Assembly (NCBI RefSeq): GCF_963678635.1
Contig: NC_087062.1
Coordinates: 78,927,200-78,991,199, forward strand
Reading direction: 5' to 3'
Source of the DNA: Symsagittifera roscoffensis
Lineage: Eukaryota; Xenacoelomorpha; Acoela; Convolutidae
DNA: 64,000 nucleotides
Shown here: positions 22,301 to 34,397 of the stretch, piece by piece
How positions within the stretch are numbered: the stretch's first letter is position 1
Layout of the letters: the number at the start of each line of letters is the position of its first letter
Notes under the pieces: generated by a model
The model's database searches: none
The model's input: only the letters and a program-made list of their open reading frames with translations
Told to the model about the DNA's origin: nothing
Made by a program: the position numbers and the translations under genes

Positions 22301-24362
22301 TTTCATTATCTCACCTCTGTAGTCGCCTGAAAAGTGAATGAACTATTTCCTTTTGTCTAGAATAACTCTTAAGGCTGTACTATTACTTCTCTCATTAGGT
22401 TTTGAACTAATATTGTAGATATAAAAGGACTCCAATGATGGATAATTTACCTTTTGATTAATGACTTCAAATAGATATTCTTTTGAATACTCTTTTCTAT
22501 ACATTTATGCAGTCGCAAGTAAAATTTAAAATTTACAAACATTTAGCATTGTTTTAAGAAACTTTGATTTTTTTGCTAGTTAAACTCAAATAAAATCAGT
22601 TGTTAGTGTTTTTAGGCCAAATATAGAAATCAACTTCTGATATATTTTTTCGAAGCACGGATATTTGGATAAAAAATTGTAGGCGAAGTTTTGTCAACAC
22701 AAAGACAATTGATTGGACTTTAACTTTTATGACGCAAGTACAGTCATTAGCTCCGTTTTTATAGCTTTTACTTTTTATGTACTTTTTTCTTTCTAATTCA
22801 TTTGCTATTCCCTGAAAATTCATCGCACATATATATTTAGATTGAAATGGAGTTGTCCTTTTCTGATTGCATATACATCTAGACCACAAATAAAATCTGT
22901 GGACCTGTTTGAACAAGTCAGTACTAACAGCCTTTTTATGACTCTTTAAGTATTTATCCCTCTCATCGTTATACGTTCGCTACCTTCGGATGTTTATACT
23001 TTTATCTGAAAAAAGAACAAGAAAAAATTCCATTTTTACATCGGTTTTTAGTCACATTTTCTTCTTAATTAATTGCTCGATATTGATTGTTGAAAAATTG
23101 TGCATTTGAAGTAAATTTGAGAGCACGATAATTTCAAATCGAATGCACAAAATCTAAAGACCTCTGACTTCTGACTTCTACTGACTTGAGTATTCTTTTA
23201 AAATGCTCAATGTCGGAGTTAAGCACCTATAAGGAGGTAAAAATAAAACATTTAAAAATAAAGTCACTGCTCTTTTCGGTTTTCGCTTATTTGGACTCAA
23301 ATTAACAAACCATTGATTATCCAGTAATTCGGAAAACGGAAATACATCCAAACAATTATGCATCAAATTATTGCGGTAAGTTCTAGAAAAATAATATTTG
23401 TTAGGATTTTAGTGATTCGTATCACAGAACCTTCCGATCATGCATTCATTTTTTTCCAATGTGAAATATTAACATATGCAAAACTTTCAATTAATTTCTT
23501 CCCTTTGAAGCAAGATTCCAAATGATTCGAAGAATTTTCAATCGCACTGATTTGTTGTTTTAGGAGCCACGTTGATGATGGAAGTTGATCCTGATACTCC
23601 TTAGATTTTATTTTTCATACGTGTATTTTTGAATACTTTTAATTTTTCAATAGTATTGATGTAGTTCGAGTATTGCGAAATGTATATAGTTTCGAAAGTT
23701 TATTTATATTTTTTGCTTTCTTATTGGTCACAGGCAAACAAAAGAAGTGCGCATTTAGAAAAAATTGTTTCTTAAGAGTTAAGATGCCGTGTTTTTGTCG
23801 GTATTGTTTATATTTTTTATTTGATTACATGACGTGCAGAATTTTACAATATTAGCTTGCTCGTGAAGAAATGATTTAGCGTTCATACGTAACAAAATAA
23901 AAAACACGTTGCAGATATTGTAAGAAACAAACTTCAGTTATTGACAATTTTTTATATTTTGAAAAAAAATCTTCATTTTAATTTCTTGTCTTTGGACAGC
24001 TTTTGAGCTCTCTTCTGACCAAAAAACGTGCAAAACGAATATAAGTTACAATGGCTGATCGAACATTTTCACAAACGCTGTAAAAATTCATAAAGTATAA
24101 GTTTTCGCAGCTAACAAAATCGTAACATCAGCAGCACAAATTGTGTCTTTGTAGCACATCTAAAAATTTGAAGCAAACTTCGAATCTCAGCAGTTATTTT
24201 GTTTTAGAAAACGAGCAAACGTAAAGAGGGTACTCTTTCTTAAACTAAATTGTGAGGCATTTGATGGTCCGAGGCGTCAAAAATTAGCAACCAGACATCA
24301 AACAACCATTTCTGTTCCTACTTCTGTTATGACAAACGCATCCTTCGTTCGAGGTTAATCGA
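19343..24362. other. AT-rich intergenic region upstream of the LRP gene
   Basis: Five kilobases without a supportable gene. It includes a fragment of the dispersed repeat (20193-20236), a short run of 'gagtcgcaatga' words near 20541-20585 and many open frames below 110 codons that look random. Promoter and any 5' exons of the LRP gene must lie in the distal part, but I see no clear TATA box or splice junction that decides them. Confidence 0.4.
20193..20236 (+). repeat. Fragment of the dispersed 0.5-kb repeat
   Basis: 'gacggaacattcat' and 'tgatacgagcagtcttg' match the corresponding end of the copies at 18818-19342 (reversed) and 35102-35614. The central palindrome is altered here. Confidence 0.5.
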
Positions 24363-27300
24363 ATGAAAACTGTCCACAGCGCTCCAATGGAAATCGACAA
24401 GGAATCGTTGTTGCCTTCGTTCGTTAAAGCCTCGAGATCTCTTAATCTTGAGAATCAAAAAAGTGACCAAAGGATGCATTTCGGCAAAATAAGGAATCAT
24501 TATTTTTTACATGCCTCAAAAAACAATATAAAATCACCATCAATTACTTCTTTACCATTCAACATCTTCTCGAAACACAACAAAATGTTCCATAATTTTA
24601 CCATCTGGAGCAGAACAAGACGTCGGAAAAAGATCAGGAAGAACTTTTTTAATATTAGCGCAATTTCGAATTTGGTAATCTCACTTACTTTATTAGCCTC
24701 GTTTCTATTAAATTTACCGCTAACAAGTGCTCTGAAAGCATCATCATTATCATCCGCTAATTTTTGGCAATCATCACAATCCTCATCAATGAGCAGACCT
24801 CCGGCTCCCAAAAACTGCAAGGGAGTGCTAGGGTGTCTGCCGAACCAATTCCAATGCCATAAATCATGCAAGTGCATCGATGCTAGTAAAGTTTGTGACA
24901 ACAGCTTCTTGGACTGCGGTAATCGAGACATATCAGACGAGCTTGAATCTTCATGCGCCTACAGACCTAAGAATTTGCTGCCCTCGGCTGCTGCCAAGCA
25001 CGATTGCCCTGAGGATTCTATGTACTGCGAGCAAGTCAGCAAAGGAAGCGGTAACTGCCTCCAATCTTTCTGGTGGTGCGACAACGAACAGAACTGTGTA
25101 GACAGTCAAGATGAACACCCGGATCTTTGCGGCTGCGGGTATGGGTACAATAAAAGCAAAGACAATGACAACATTTGCGTCAGAGACTCGAACTGTGCGC
25201 CTGGGCTTTTCACATGTTTCACTCCTGAAGACACTTTATTATGTTTTCACCCTTTGTTTGTGTGCGACGGTAAGCCCGACTGTCCTCTCGAAGAAGACGA
25301 GTTCCCGTCGTTCTGCGATGAGGGCTGCGACAGCTCCGAGAGTGATTGCGGTTCGGAGAAAACCGAATGCGTTCACCATTTCAACATATGCGACGACACC
25401 AAAGACTGTTTCTCGGGCTTAGACGAGCCCGACTTTTGCCAGCAGACGAAATCAGCGAAGAAACCCGAAGGCATTTTCGAATGTGGAAAGAAGTCAAATC
25501 GAACTGCTATTTACTATATTGATGACAAACTGCTTTGTGACGGAGTCAAACAATGTCAGGACGGATCGGACGAATCAAACTGCGACATTTTCTCGAATGC
25601 TGAGTGTTTGCCAACGAGTTGTCATCACAATTGCCGAAAGAGCGGTCAACTAGGAGTTGAGTGTTACTGCGACAAAGGTTACACCTTAGCCGAAGATTCC
25701 TTTTCGTGCATTCCGCCAATTATGCAGCCTGATCCGAAAGGTGAAGGGGAAAAACTATACGCTATACTCGAAACTGGAGACATTCTCGAACTGAGCTTGG
25801 ATTCATATGGAAATTCAATTCTGGACGGCAAAACTGTCATGCAGAGCAACTCAGCTAGAAATAGTCCAGTTACCATTTCGGCCAAAGATAATTTCGTGAT
25901 AGTTTTCAACCACATGACGAATTTGATGGCGCTGGACGTTAGCCAGATGAACAGCAACAAGATTCCTGGGTATACTTTAGTTGAAAATTGGGTGGATTCA
26001 TATTTGGTCACATCTCTCAATTATGACTCAGTACACGAGTTACTTTACTGGATCGAAGACGAAAAAAATCAACAGTTTTCTTCAAAATTGAAAGTAGCAA
26101 ATCTTAAACTTCCAAGTACAAATCAGGAGTCGAGTAAAGCTATAGAGTATTCCAATTTCAACAGATCGACAATATTTCAGGGCAGGTATGACAATCATAC
26201 GCCTGAAGATTGGCGGTGTTTTACATCACTCGTTTTGGATCCTTATAAAGGTCGTTTGTACCTCGCGAGTAAATTCCAGAATGGCTCCGGAGTTATCGAA
26301 GCATACAATCAAGACGGCTCCAAATTAGGATCAGGTGACGTTCTGTACTTTGGAACTGAGTCTCAGCCGGAGAACTTGAAAGTTGACATCAAAAGAGACT
26401 TTCTGTATTTTATGGATAAAAAAGGACTGGAGCTGAAGAGAATTCCGATCGGTAATGATCAAACTGGTTCCCGAAAGCCACGATCGGCAGACATTTTGAA
26501 ACAGATGAACGATAGAGTTAATCAGAGAATTTTGACGTTTGAGGTATTAGCCAATCAAATCATATATTCGGACGAAGCACGAATAGCTTTTTATTCGTTT
26601 GGTCCGCTGAGTAATTTTAATGCAGACTCCAAATTTGACCCACAACATTATTCCTCAATGGGCGCTAAAATTATCCAAAAATTACCTAGTGGTTTTGCTC
26701 CAGTTCAAATGACAACTTCGAGTAATTTGCCGGCTATTGAAAATGAAGAATCAAATCGTAATCAATACGGGGAGTCTACGAATCCGTTTGGCTGTGACGA
26801 CGACCCTATTTGTAAATTTGACATCGGAATCTGCCTGCCCCGAGGTCAAATAAGGTCAACTTGTATGTGTCCAGATCACACCTTGAAGGACTCCAGAAAT
26901 AACGTATGCAAACGAATAATCGAGTCTTTTGTCGTCATAGCAACAAAACAAAACGAACAAATTGAAAAACGAGATCTAAACGGCGAGAATCGAGTTGTAA
27001 TTGCGGATCAAGTCAGTGCCAAAGAACTTTACTTCGACGAAGATTTCTTGTATTGGATTGACGATCGATTCAGTTCACACAGTTCAAAGGGGGGCTCCAG
27101 TATTCAAAGGGTGCCCGTATTTGACATTAAGAATCAAAAGTCATCAAACTTCAGATTGCTACCTACAACAATCGTAGCCGACTTAGACAGACCGTTTTCA
27201 TTAGGCGTTGACAGCACTCGGAATGTTATTTTTTGGTCAGATTTGGTGCGAAAAACTATTGAAGTTGCGTTTCTTTCTGAGCCAATACACAGCAATGTTT

Positions 27301-30300
27301 TATTATCGCGAGAAAAATCGCCTCGACATATAGCACTGGATCTACTAAGCGGATTGATATTCTGGAGCGAGGAAAATAGTCGATCGATTTGGCAAGCTAA
27401 CATGGACGGGTCGGACGTAAAAGTAATTATAACTGCAGTTAACTGTTGGCCTGACGAAATCAAGTTTGAAGCAGTTTTATCGCAGATTTATTTCAGCTGC
27501 AGAAGAGCCGACGGCAAAAAATGGTTGTACGTTGGAAGCGCTGGCGAGACGCAAAATTTTGAAGTACCTTTGGGAAACTATATCAACGAGAACAAAAACT
27601 GGTGCTTCACAATTTTCGAGCAAAATGTTGTAATTGCCCATTCACACGTGAAAAGTTACACCAAACACAATGGAGAAGAATCTGACGCAGTTTCCTTCGC
27701 GCAGAATTTGAACGATGAAATTGAGCGAATTGCAGTCTACAAACAGGAAATGTTGCAGCAAGTATCAGACCCATGTGAGATAGCTAAGTGCTCTCAAAGA
27801 TGTCTGAAGGTGTCGGTTTCGCCCTACTTTGGATGTACCTGTTTCTTTGGGTACAAGTTAAGCTCAGACGGTGTAAGTTGTCACGAGCGTCAGGATTCGG
27901 ATATTCTTTTGATGTCTCACGACAGCGGGGTTAAACTCGTCTACCTCAAGGACCGGCCATTACTAGCTGGAGAGGTGAGTTTACCCGGACGCAAAAGTAG
28001 AATCGGCGAGTTTGATTTTGACCCCAGCCAGAAGCATTTGTACTATTTGGCGTCGGATTATCAAAAACCACCGGAACCCATAAGGAGAGTTCATTTACTC
28101 ACGGGGAAGTTGAGTCAAGTTTACGCTGAAGGCGAAGATGTTACCTCATTCGCTCTCGATAAAATTGGCAGAAAGTTATACTACGCCGAACGATTCTGCA
28201 AATGCATCAAAGTTTCAGAACTCGATTTATTCGAGGGAGAGGAAAAACTGCGGACAAAAACAATTGTTTCATCGCAAGTTGGCGAAGATGCCGTGTTTGG
28301 TTTGATGATCGATCACAATGACGGATATTTATTCTGGACGCAAGAGTTCGGCAATTATCGAACGGTAGAACGAATCGATTTGAACGGCCGAGACGGATCC
28401 CGGAAACAAATTACGGCACAAATTAAATCGACCCAAGATTTAGAGTATCCAGCAATAGATGCTGAAAATAACGAGATCTACTACAGCTTCAAAGGGAAAA
28501 TTGAGAGGGCATCTTTGCAGTACCCGAACGGCGTGCACAAGTTCGAGGATGTTTTGGACAAATCCGATGTTTTTGGGATTTCCTACCTCAAAGGAGTTCT
28601 GTACTTTGGATCTCGCCCTTCTCTGTCGCATACAAGTGTTCACACGTATCAGACATCAAGCAATGATAAATATCCCTCTTACAACTCGGGAACACGTAGC
28701 AATTCATTTTTGCTGAAAGAACTGATTTCCCATCAGCTTTTCAGCGTGAATCACTTACATGCGTACACATTTGACGAACCACGTGAACAGATTACCAACT
28801 TCTGCGACCGGATGTCTCTAAATGGTCATTGCGAATTCATGTGTCTTCAAACAACATATTCTGACGAAACCCCAAATAAGTTTTCATGCGAGTGCCCGGA
28901 CGGCGTGAAGCAACTTCCGCCCGGAAACTTATGCGAAAAACAGCCTGGAGATTTTGTATTGCTACCTTCTGACCGAATTTTCTACCCTGGCTCACAAATC
29001 AAAGATTTAGACTTCACATTCCCAGAAATTGTGGAACCGTACAGCGTGGATTTTTTGTATCGACAGAAGAGAATCTTCATAGGAACTAAGAATAGCGGTG
29101 TGTTTTCCATGGATTTCAATGGCAATGATATCCAACAAGTCTTGCCTGTGATTGAAGATCTACAGCAAATTGCGATAGATTGGACAACAGAAAATTTATT
29201 CTGGCTCAGCAAACAAGGCTTAAGTGTTATTAGAATCGGTGGTGATATGTCAGATGCTAAAACACTTATGAAGGCGAGTGAAAATCGGCTGAAGAAACCA
29301 AGAGCTCTTGCAGTGCACCCCTTCCGGGACTTGGTATTTTTTTCAGACTACGGTCAGCCTCAAGCCCTGATTGGTAAAATAAACATGGACGGATCCGAGT
29401 ACCAGACAATCGTGGCGAACTATATAACTTGGCCGAATTCTCTTGCCATCGACTTCAGATTTGATAGGCTTTATTGGATCGATTCAAGCAAACATAAAAT
29501 TGAAAGCGTCTCTTTGGATGGAACTCAAAGACGAACGATTCTGGAGAGACATTCACCAGCTGTACGTTTGGAAGCGATGACATTTTTCAACGGAAGTTTC
29601 TTCTACACACGAAGTTTTTCGAAAGGAAACATGAACTTGCAAATGTTTAACCTAACCAAATGCGAGGCTTCCTACGAGCAGTATGGACAACCAACCACTA
29701 AATGTGAAGATTTGCACAAGGGATACTTCACGACTCAAAGCGAATACAAACCGAAGTCCGTTAAAGTGGTCTCGGAAATTGGGCAGCCAATGAAGCCTCC
29801 AAGAAGCATCGAGGGACGATTGAGTGGCTGTAATGTTTTAGCTAACCCTCGTGAATGTGATTATATTTGTCTAAGTAATCCTCAGCTAATAACATGCGCA
29901 TGCCCCGACCGAAAAATGTACCCCAGCAACTGCATCGAAAAAACGATTATGCGACCGCAATTGCATTCAACATATGCGACCGAAACTCCAGCTCCTAAAA
30001 CTTTAAATTCCGACAGTCACGATAGCAGTCCGTTTGCATTCGAGCTGAAGTTAGTCATGATAGTTCTGGTCATAATCGCGGTCGTAGTGATAATACTCAT
30101 GATTGCGATTTTGCTTCTCATCAAGAAGCATATGATTGCAGCACCACCCTCACCGCATCGGGCAATTTTCACCAACCACGATAACCAGCCGGCCGCCACA
30201 GTTATTCTACACACTCATCAGTATCCGCCATTAGGTCGCGGAGGTGCTTTGCCCCCCTTCGGAGCAGGGGCATTCAATCCACGTCCCCCTCTGGGAAGAC

Positions 30301-30755
30301 AGTCGAGGAGCAATGTATACCAAGATCTTCCGGTTCGTACCAGCTTGCTACCATTTAATCAGGAGGTCAAATTTGCACCCGGTCGTTCTTTTCCACCGCT
30401 CGGAGCTCACCGGTTTTGCAAACCCAGCTTCATTCCCGGACATGTGCACTCAGAACACAATCCACCACCTTACAGTCCGAGGAGCGAGAGTTCGAGACAG
30501 GGATCCACCGGCGGCAGCAGCCAAGGTAGCAGCGGGAACTACCAACACTTATACTCTGTCCAGCCAAATATTCCAAACATGCAGCACCACTTAAACAGAT
30601 TGGCAGCAGTCACTGGCCACCCGCCGCCCCTTGGCCCGTTCTTAGTAGGCGGTCCTGGAGGGAGTTACTCAAACGCGACAACTCCGATGACGTTCAGTGA
30701 AAATTCATCCGAAGATTCCCAGCAACACAGTAACGACGAAAGCAGCACAGCTTGA
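24363..30755 (+). CDS. LRP4-like LDL-receptor-related transmembrane protein, single exon
   Basis: A 2130-residue uninterrupted frame for a cell-surface receptor. A basic N-terminal stretch leads into a hydrophobic signal/anchor segment at about 100-121; Met75 is an alternative start giving a more normal signal peptide. Then follow five LDLa repeats (about 157-406, with Cys spacing and acidic DxSDE-type calcium loops) and an EGF module (413-449). Four six-bladed propellers (about 455-800, 850-1130, 1178-1460, 1530-1810) carry YWTD-like blades such as LYWID, IFWSD, LFWTQ, VFFSDYG and MDGS. Further EGF modules follow each propeller (about 809, 1136, 1479, 1822). A membrane helix lies at 1895-1921 and a 209-residue cytoplasmic tail follows. 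LDLa repeats before four propellers is the LRP4 order; LRP5/6 have them after. Family role: Wnt/agrin-type signalling at the plasma membrane. The tail has repeated PPLG and a PPPYSPRS site. Absence of introns over 6.4 kb is odd for this family. Confidence 0.88.
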   Translation: MKTVHSAPMEIDKESLLPSFVKASRSLNLENQKSDQRMHFGKIRNHYFLHASKNNIKSPSITSLPFNIFSKHNKMFHNFTIWSRTRRRKKIRKNFFNISAISNLVISLTLLASFLLNLPLTSALKASSLSSANFWQSSQSSSMSRPPAPKNCKGVLGCLPNQFQCHKSCKCIDASKVCDNSFLDCGNRDISDELESSCAYRPKNLLPSAAAKHDCPEDSMYCEQVSKGSGNCLQSFWWCDNEQNCVDSQDEHPDLCGCGYGYNKSKDNDNICVRDSNCAPGLFTCFTPEDTLLCFHPLFVCDGKPDCPLEEDEFPSFCDEGCDSSESDCGSEKTECVHHFNICDDTKDCFSGLDEPDFCQQTKSAKKPEGIFECGKKSNRTAIYYIDDKLLCDGVKQCQDGSDESNCDIFSNAECLPTSCHHNCRKSGQLGVECYCDKGYTLAEDSFSCIPPIMQPDPKGEGEKLYAILETGDILELSLDSYGNSILDGKTVMQSNSARNSPVTISAKDNFVIVFNHMTNLMALDVSQMNSNKIPGYTLVENWVDSYLVTSLNYDSVHELLYWIEDEKNQQFSSKLKVANLKLPSTNQESSKAIEYSNFNRSTIFQGRYDNHTPEDWRCFTSLVLDPYKGRLYLASKFQNGSGVIEAYNQDGSKLGSGDVLYFGTESQPENLKVDIKRDFLYFMDKKGLELKRIPIGNDQTGSRKPRSADILKQMNDRVNQRILTFEVLANQIIYSDEARIAFYSFGPLSNFNADSKFDPQHYSSMGAKIIQKLPSGFAPVQMTTSSNLPAIENEESNRNQYGESTNPFGCDDDPICKFDIGICLPRGQIRSTCMCPDHTLKDSRNNVCKRIIESFVVIATKQNEQIEKRDLNGENRVVIADQVSAKELYFDEDFLYWIDDRFSSHSSKGGSSIQRVPVFDIKNQKSSNFRLLPTTIVADLDRPFSLGVDSTRNVIFWSDLVRKTIEVAFLSEPIHSNVLLSREKSPRHIALDLLSGLIFWSEENSRSIWQANMDGSDVKVIITAVNCWPDEIKFEAVLSQIYFSCRRADGKKWLYVGSAGETQNFEVPLGNYINENKNWCFTIFEQNVVIAHSHVKSYTKHNGEESDAVSFAQNLNDEIERIAVYKQEMLQQVSDPCEIAKCSQRCLKVSVSPYFGCTCFFGYKLSSDGVSCHERQDSDILLMSHDSGVKLVYLKDRPLLAGEVSLPGRKSRIGEFDFDPSQKHLYYLASDYQKPPEPIRRVHLLTGKLSQVYAEGEDVTSFALDKIGRKLYYAERFCKCIKVSELDLFEGEEKLRTKTIVSSQVGEDAVFGLMIDHNDGYLFWTQEFGNYRTVERIDLNGRDGSRKQITAQIKSTQDLEYPAIDAENNEIYYSFKGKIERASLQYPNGVHKFEDVLDKSDVFGISYLKGVLYFGSRPSLSHTSVHTYQTSSNDKYPSYNSGTRSNSFLLKELISHQLFSVNHLHAYTFDEPREQITNFCDRMSLNGHCEFMCLQTTYSDETPNKFSCECPDGVKQLPPGNLCEKQPGDFVLLPSDRIFYPGSQIKDLDFTFPEIVEPYSVDFLYRQKRIFIGTKNSGVFSMDFNGNDIQQVLPVIEDLQQIAIDWTTENLFWLSKQGLSVIRIGGDMSDAKTLMKASENRLKKPRALAVHPFRDLVFFSDYGQPQALIGKINMDGSEYQTIVANYITWPNSLAIDFRFDRLYWIDSSKHKIESVSLDGTQRRTILERHSPAVRLEAMTFFNGSFFYTRSFSKGNMNLQMFNLTKCEASYEQYGQPTTKCEDLHKGYFTTQSEYKPKSVKVVSEIGQPMKPPRSIEGRLSGCNVLANPRECDYICLSNPQLITCACPDRKMYPSNCIEKTIMRPQLHSTYATETPAPKTLNSDSHDSSPFAFELKLVMIVLVIIAVVVIILMIAILLLIKKHMIAAPPSPHRAIFTNHDNQPAATVILHTHQYPPLGRGGALPPFGAGAFNPRPPLGRQSRSNVYQDLPVRTSLLPFNQEVKFAPGRSFPPLGAHRFCKPSFIPGHVHSEHNPPPYSPRSESSRQGSTGGSSQGSSGNYQHLYSVQPNIPNMQHHLNRLAAVTGHPPPLGPFLVGGPGGSYSNATTPMTFSENSSEDSQQHSNDESSTA

Positions 30756-30795
30756 AGATCACAATTTTTAAGCTAAAATGCCAAAAAGAAAAGTA

Positions 30796-30801
30796 AATAA
30801 A
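30796..30801 (+). terminator. Polyadenylation signal of the LRP gene
   Basis: AATAAA lies 41 bases after the stop codon in A/T-rich sequence. This is a short but plausible 3' UTR. Confidence 0.5.
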
Positions 30802-31494
30802 TTGAAAAGCCAACGATAAATAGTTTTATAATACCTTGATAACAATGAAAGTTAATATTTTTCCAATTTTAAATAATTATTTTTCATTTTTGTAAATTCA
30901 TTTCATTCCCAATTTTTGTTTTTCAGGTTCAGCAAATTGAGAAACTAACGTTAATGTAGGAGTTAAGAAATTACATGGGAGTAAAGAAACTCTCGGCATA
31001 CCTTTCAACACCTGAATCGAACAAAAATTTGAATATGATTGCAGAAACGAAAAGCAAAAAATGATACAAAAGTATCATTTCCATTTAAGGTTTTTGAGTA
31101 TGAAGCGTTCGAGAAGAAAAGTACACGGTTTTAATGACGCGAATAAATGCGGTTTTAATGACGCGAATAAGAGTCCTCTCGTTACTGATAAAGCCAAAAA
31201 TAGGGAAATCCGCCCGCTTAGCATGACCCATCCCCATGACTGATTTTTGAAGATGAAAACTTGAAATGATGCTCGCGAATGGACATGTCAGGATGTTTGA
31301 AAGGTTGTTTTAGCTACAAGCAAAAAAATGGTCACTGGGTTGAAAAAAAAAAGGATAATTATCTGGTTAGCTTAAATAATGATGAATTTTTTGTTAAAGG
31401 AATAATTGCCAAGTAAGTTTCGTTTGAGTGCGATGGTAAAACACTTTGAAGGGCTTGGATAACAATAACAGTTATTTGTATAAAAGAAACACGG
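30802..31494. other. Intergenic sequence 3' of the LRP gene
   Basis: No gene can be supported. It contains a two-copy 24-bp tandem repeat at 31126-31171 ('cggttttaatgacgcgaata'). Confidence 0.4.
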
Positions 31495-34106
31495 ATGGAT
31501 AATCTCATCGCAAACGAAATTTCATTCAAACAGCTAAAAACTTTAAACAGCGAGCTACAAAATCTGAACAGCATTAGAAAAAAATTCGCGTCGAAGTTAG
31601 TTTTAAAAATGAGAGTTTCTCCCAATCTTCATAACTCTAAGCCTTGCAATAATTGTTCCGACCATTTCAAAAATCAGGTGCCACAATTAATCATCCGAAA
31701 AGGTCCAGTGATATATCATATTAAAGCCTTTTCAGTTGTGATTCGAACGGAAAACACCGGGACTCATTGTCGAGAATAACCGGTTTGAAGGCGTTGATTT
31801 TCGGTCGAATTTTGATCTTTTAAGGTGAGCGCGCAGGCTTACAAGAGCTTATTTATGCTTATTTATGCTTATTTTTAGGCCGTAAAAAAATAGTTTTACT
31901 CGAACAAAGTTAGTTTTTGAAGTTTTTAACGACGTTTTGGGAACAATAAACTTCTGCAAAAAATTGAAAACGTTTATTTTTTTTTTTTCGTTTTTCTAGT
32001 CATTTTTTTTAACAAAAATTGTTTTCCAATTGGCCTATTTTACTATGACCGTAGAATTATCTTAAAATCTAGTTACTTATTCCAACACAGAATCGAAGTT
32101 GAGCTTCGCATTACTTGCGATACAACAAAAAAGAGATTTAAACAGCATGATGCTTAAAACGTAGCAAACGAGATTTCGGGTGAAAAAAAAATTAAAATTG
32201 AAAACGGAACAAAAACACAAAAATTTTGCAAACTGAAAAAAAATTTTTATCATGATTAAAATCCTTTGGTTTTTCAAGGAAAACTCTGTCAAATTTATAT
32301 TGAGCATTCGAAAAAATGGAGCCAGAGTCTGATTGATTTATAAAAAAAAGCCGGAACTTTGTAAGAAATACAAAATTAGGTAGAAAAGCTTACAAAAAAT
32401 TACAACCGACATTTAAGCTGAAATTTAACCAAAAAATACTGAATTTTTAGTGTGCAGGAGTGTTTTATGTGTAGTGAAAGCAAGACTCAATTCGTGAACT
32501 GAACCGACAAAATTTAGTCGACAACCATATAGCAGAAAACTTGGCATACAATGCTAACATAGCACAGCAAGTTAGCGAATTAGCAAATTGAGACAAAAAC
32601 GCTACGTTAAAAACGTTTTTCCTGAGGTGAGAAAACGCAATAATATCGAAAAAAATGAAACTAGCAATATGTTCATAACTTTATCAATTTGTCTGGAATA
32701 TAAATCTTTTTAAACAGAAATAAAACGCCAAATAAGACAACTGAACGATGCCAAGGAAGACAACTGCTTCGGAAAAAAACAACTGAAAATTACGCAGCGT
32801 TAACAAATCAACAATGCTAATTGCAAGAAAAACAACCGCATGCTTAAAAATTCCGTGCTAAATATTCGACAAAGCAGAACTTTTCGAAAACTTCAGAAAA
32901 AACTTATTTGTAAAATTTTTTAAAAATTTTTTCAAAACAAAGCAAAAAAAGATTCGCGAAATTTTTTTTAGCTCAATTACTTTTACTGATATATTTCAAA
33001 AACCTAGAGAAAGCTGGATCTTTAAAACTCAAAGAACGTCCTTGGAACGGGAACTAAATCGAAAAAAAGAAAGAGACTGACCATTGCTCGAAAAAGCAGA
33101 AAAATTCTAGCTTTAGAAAAAAACGGGTTCCGACTGATTCGAAGCACAAGTCTTTGTCGTCTCAAGCATCCGTATTACCTCTACGCCAGATGACCTGGAA
33201 AATTGAATGAATTTGAATTTATTGTAATAATTAAACTAAAAAGCCGAAAATTGAGTTTGTGAAAAATTTCAATTTTTTTTACAAAAAAATTTGACAATTT
33301 TTCAAGTTTAAAACCACACGATTTCAGTGCCAAAAATCTACCAAAAATTTTCGAATCTGAGAAAAGATTTATAGGCAGCTCTTACCGTAAACAGAAGACC
33401 AATACAGTAACCACGCTATTAATTAACCATGCGTATCAACCAATGGGTAAAATTATACTGATTACGATTTGACCATTTTGTGAACATGGTTTTTTACGGG
33501 AAAAAAGTTTAGTTTCCAGTTACAATACCCTTGCTTATCGCTACCGTTATCAAACTAAGAAGAACAAACTACAACAATTTGAAAAAAAAAATCTTTGTTT
33601 TTTTCAGGAATTTGGTCGGAACATTCTGTGCCTCTTTCACAGTAATCTGCTATATTTGTTCATATAGAGTTTTGGACAAGGAGGAGCCGATCACGTCAAA
33701 AAAAGGATGAGAAGCAACAAAAGGAAAGATAGTCATATTTAGAAAATAGGTTTGATTAAGCAAGCTTACTTCCAGTAGATCTGAGCTCAATGGAGTGCGA
33801 CAGCACCGACTTCCAAAAAATTTCAGTCGAGCAACGAAACAAAAGTGTATCAAAGTAAAGATAAACTAAGCAGAAAAGTAAACTGGAAAAAATGGAACCG
33901 CATTTTAGGGAAATAATACAAGAATTATTGAACGAATGATATTCTACAGTCTCTTTTGATAAGAGGAAAAGTTGTCAGCAAAAACGATTTAGACTTCAGA
34001 AAAGAGTACGACTGAGTTCCTCCTTTGGAAAAACTTTGGATATCAGATTTAAGAACTAATTCTTCCAAAATGATTCTTCACAAAGTTTAAGTGTTTTCTG
34101 TTACAG

Positions 34107-34397
34107 CCAAAACGTCAGGCCGGAGACCTTCAAATTCTAATTGTAAGAGTCCAACAACTTCAAAATGACAATTATTTAAGAGTTATCAACTACGCAGCAG
34201 GTAAGGTAGATTGCATCGAGTTGGTGCCGTTCTCCTCTAGACGTTCCAGAAAAAATTCCGTATCTGTTGAAAGATTTTCTTTGTTGGGTTTAACAGCAGA
34301 GTCAGACATGATCAAAAACTATGACACAATGATCAAATCATCAATATTTGAAGCTATTGGAGAAACGTCTAGACCAGCAGATAAAGCGCAGAGCTGA
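34107..34397 (+). other. Best single exon-like segment of the decayed gene
   Basis: Ninety-six open codons follow the acceptor-like 'ttttctgttacag'. The translation is balanced in composition (for example QAGDLQILIVRVQQLQND; then a basic-serine patch; then KNYDTMIKSSIFEAIGET). An internal 'gcag|gtaagg' at about 34200 is a strong donor, so the true exon may be only the first ~95 bases. A coding-like stretch in another frame follows directly (34387-34500). Confidence 0.35.
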
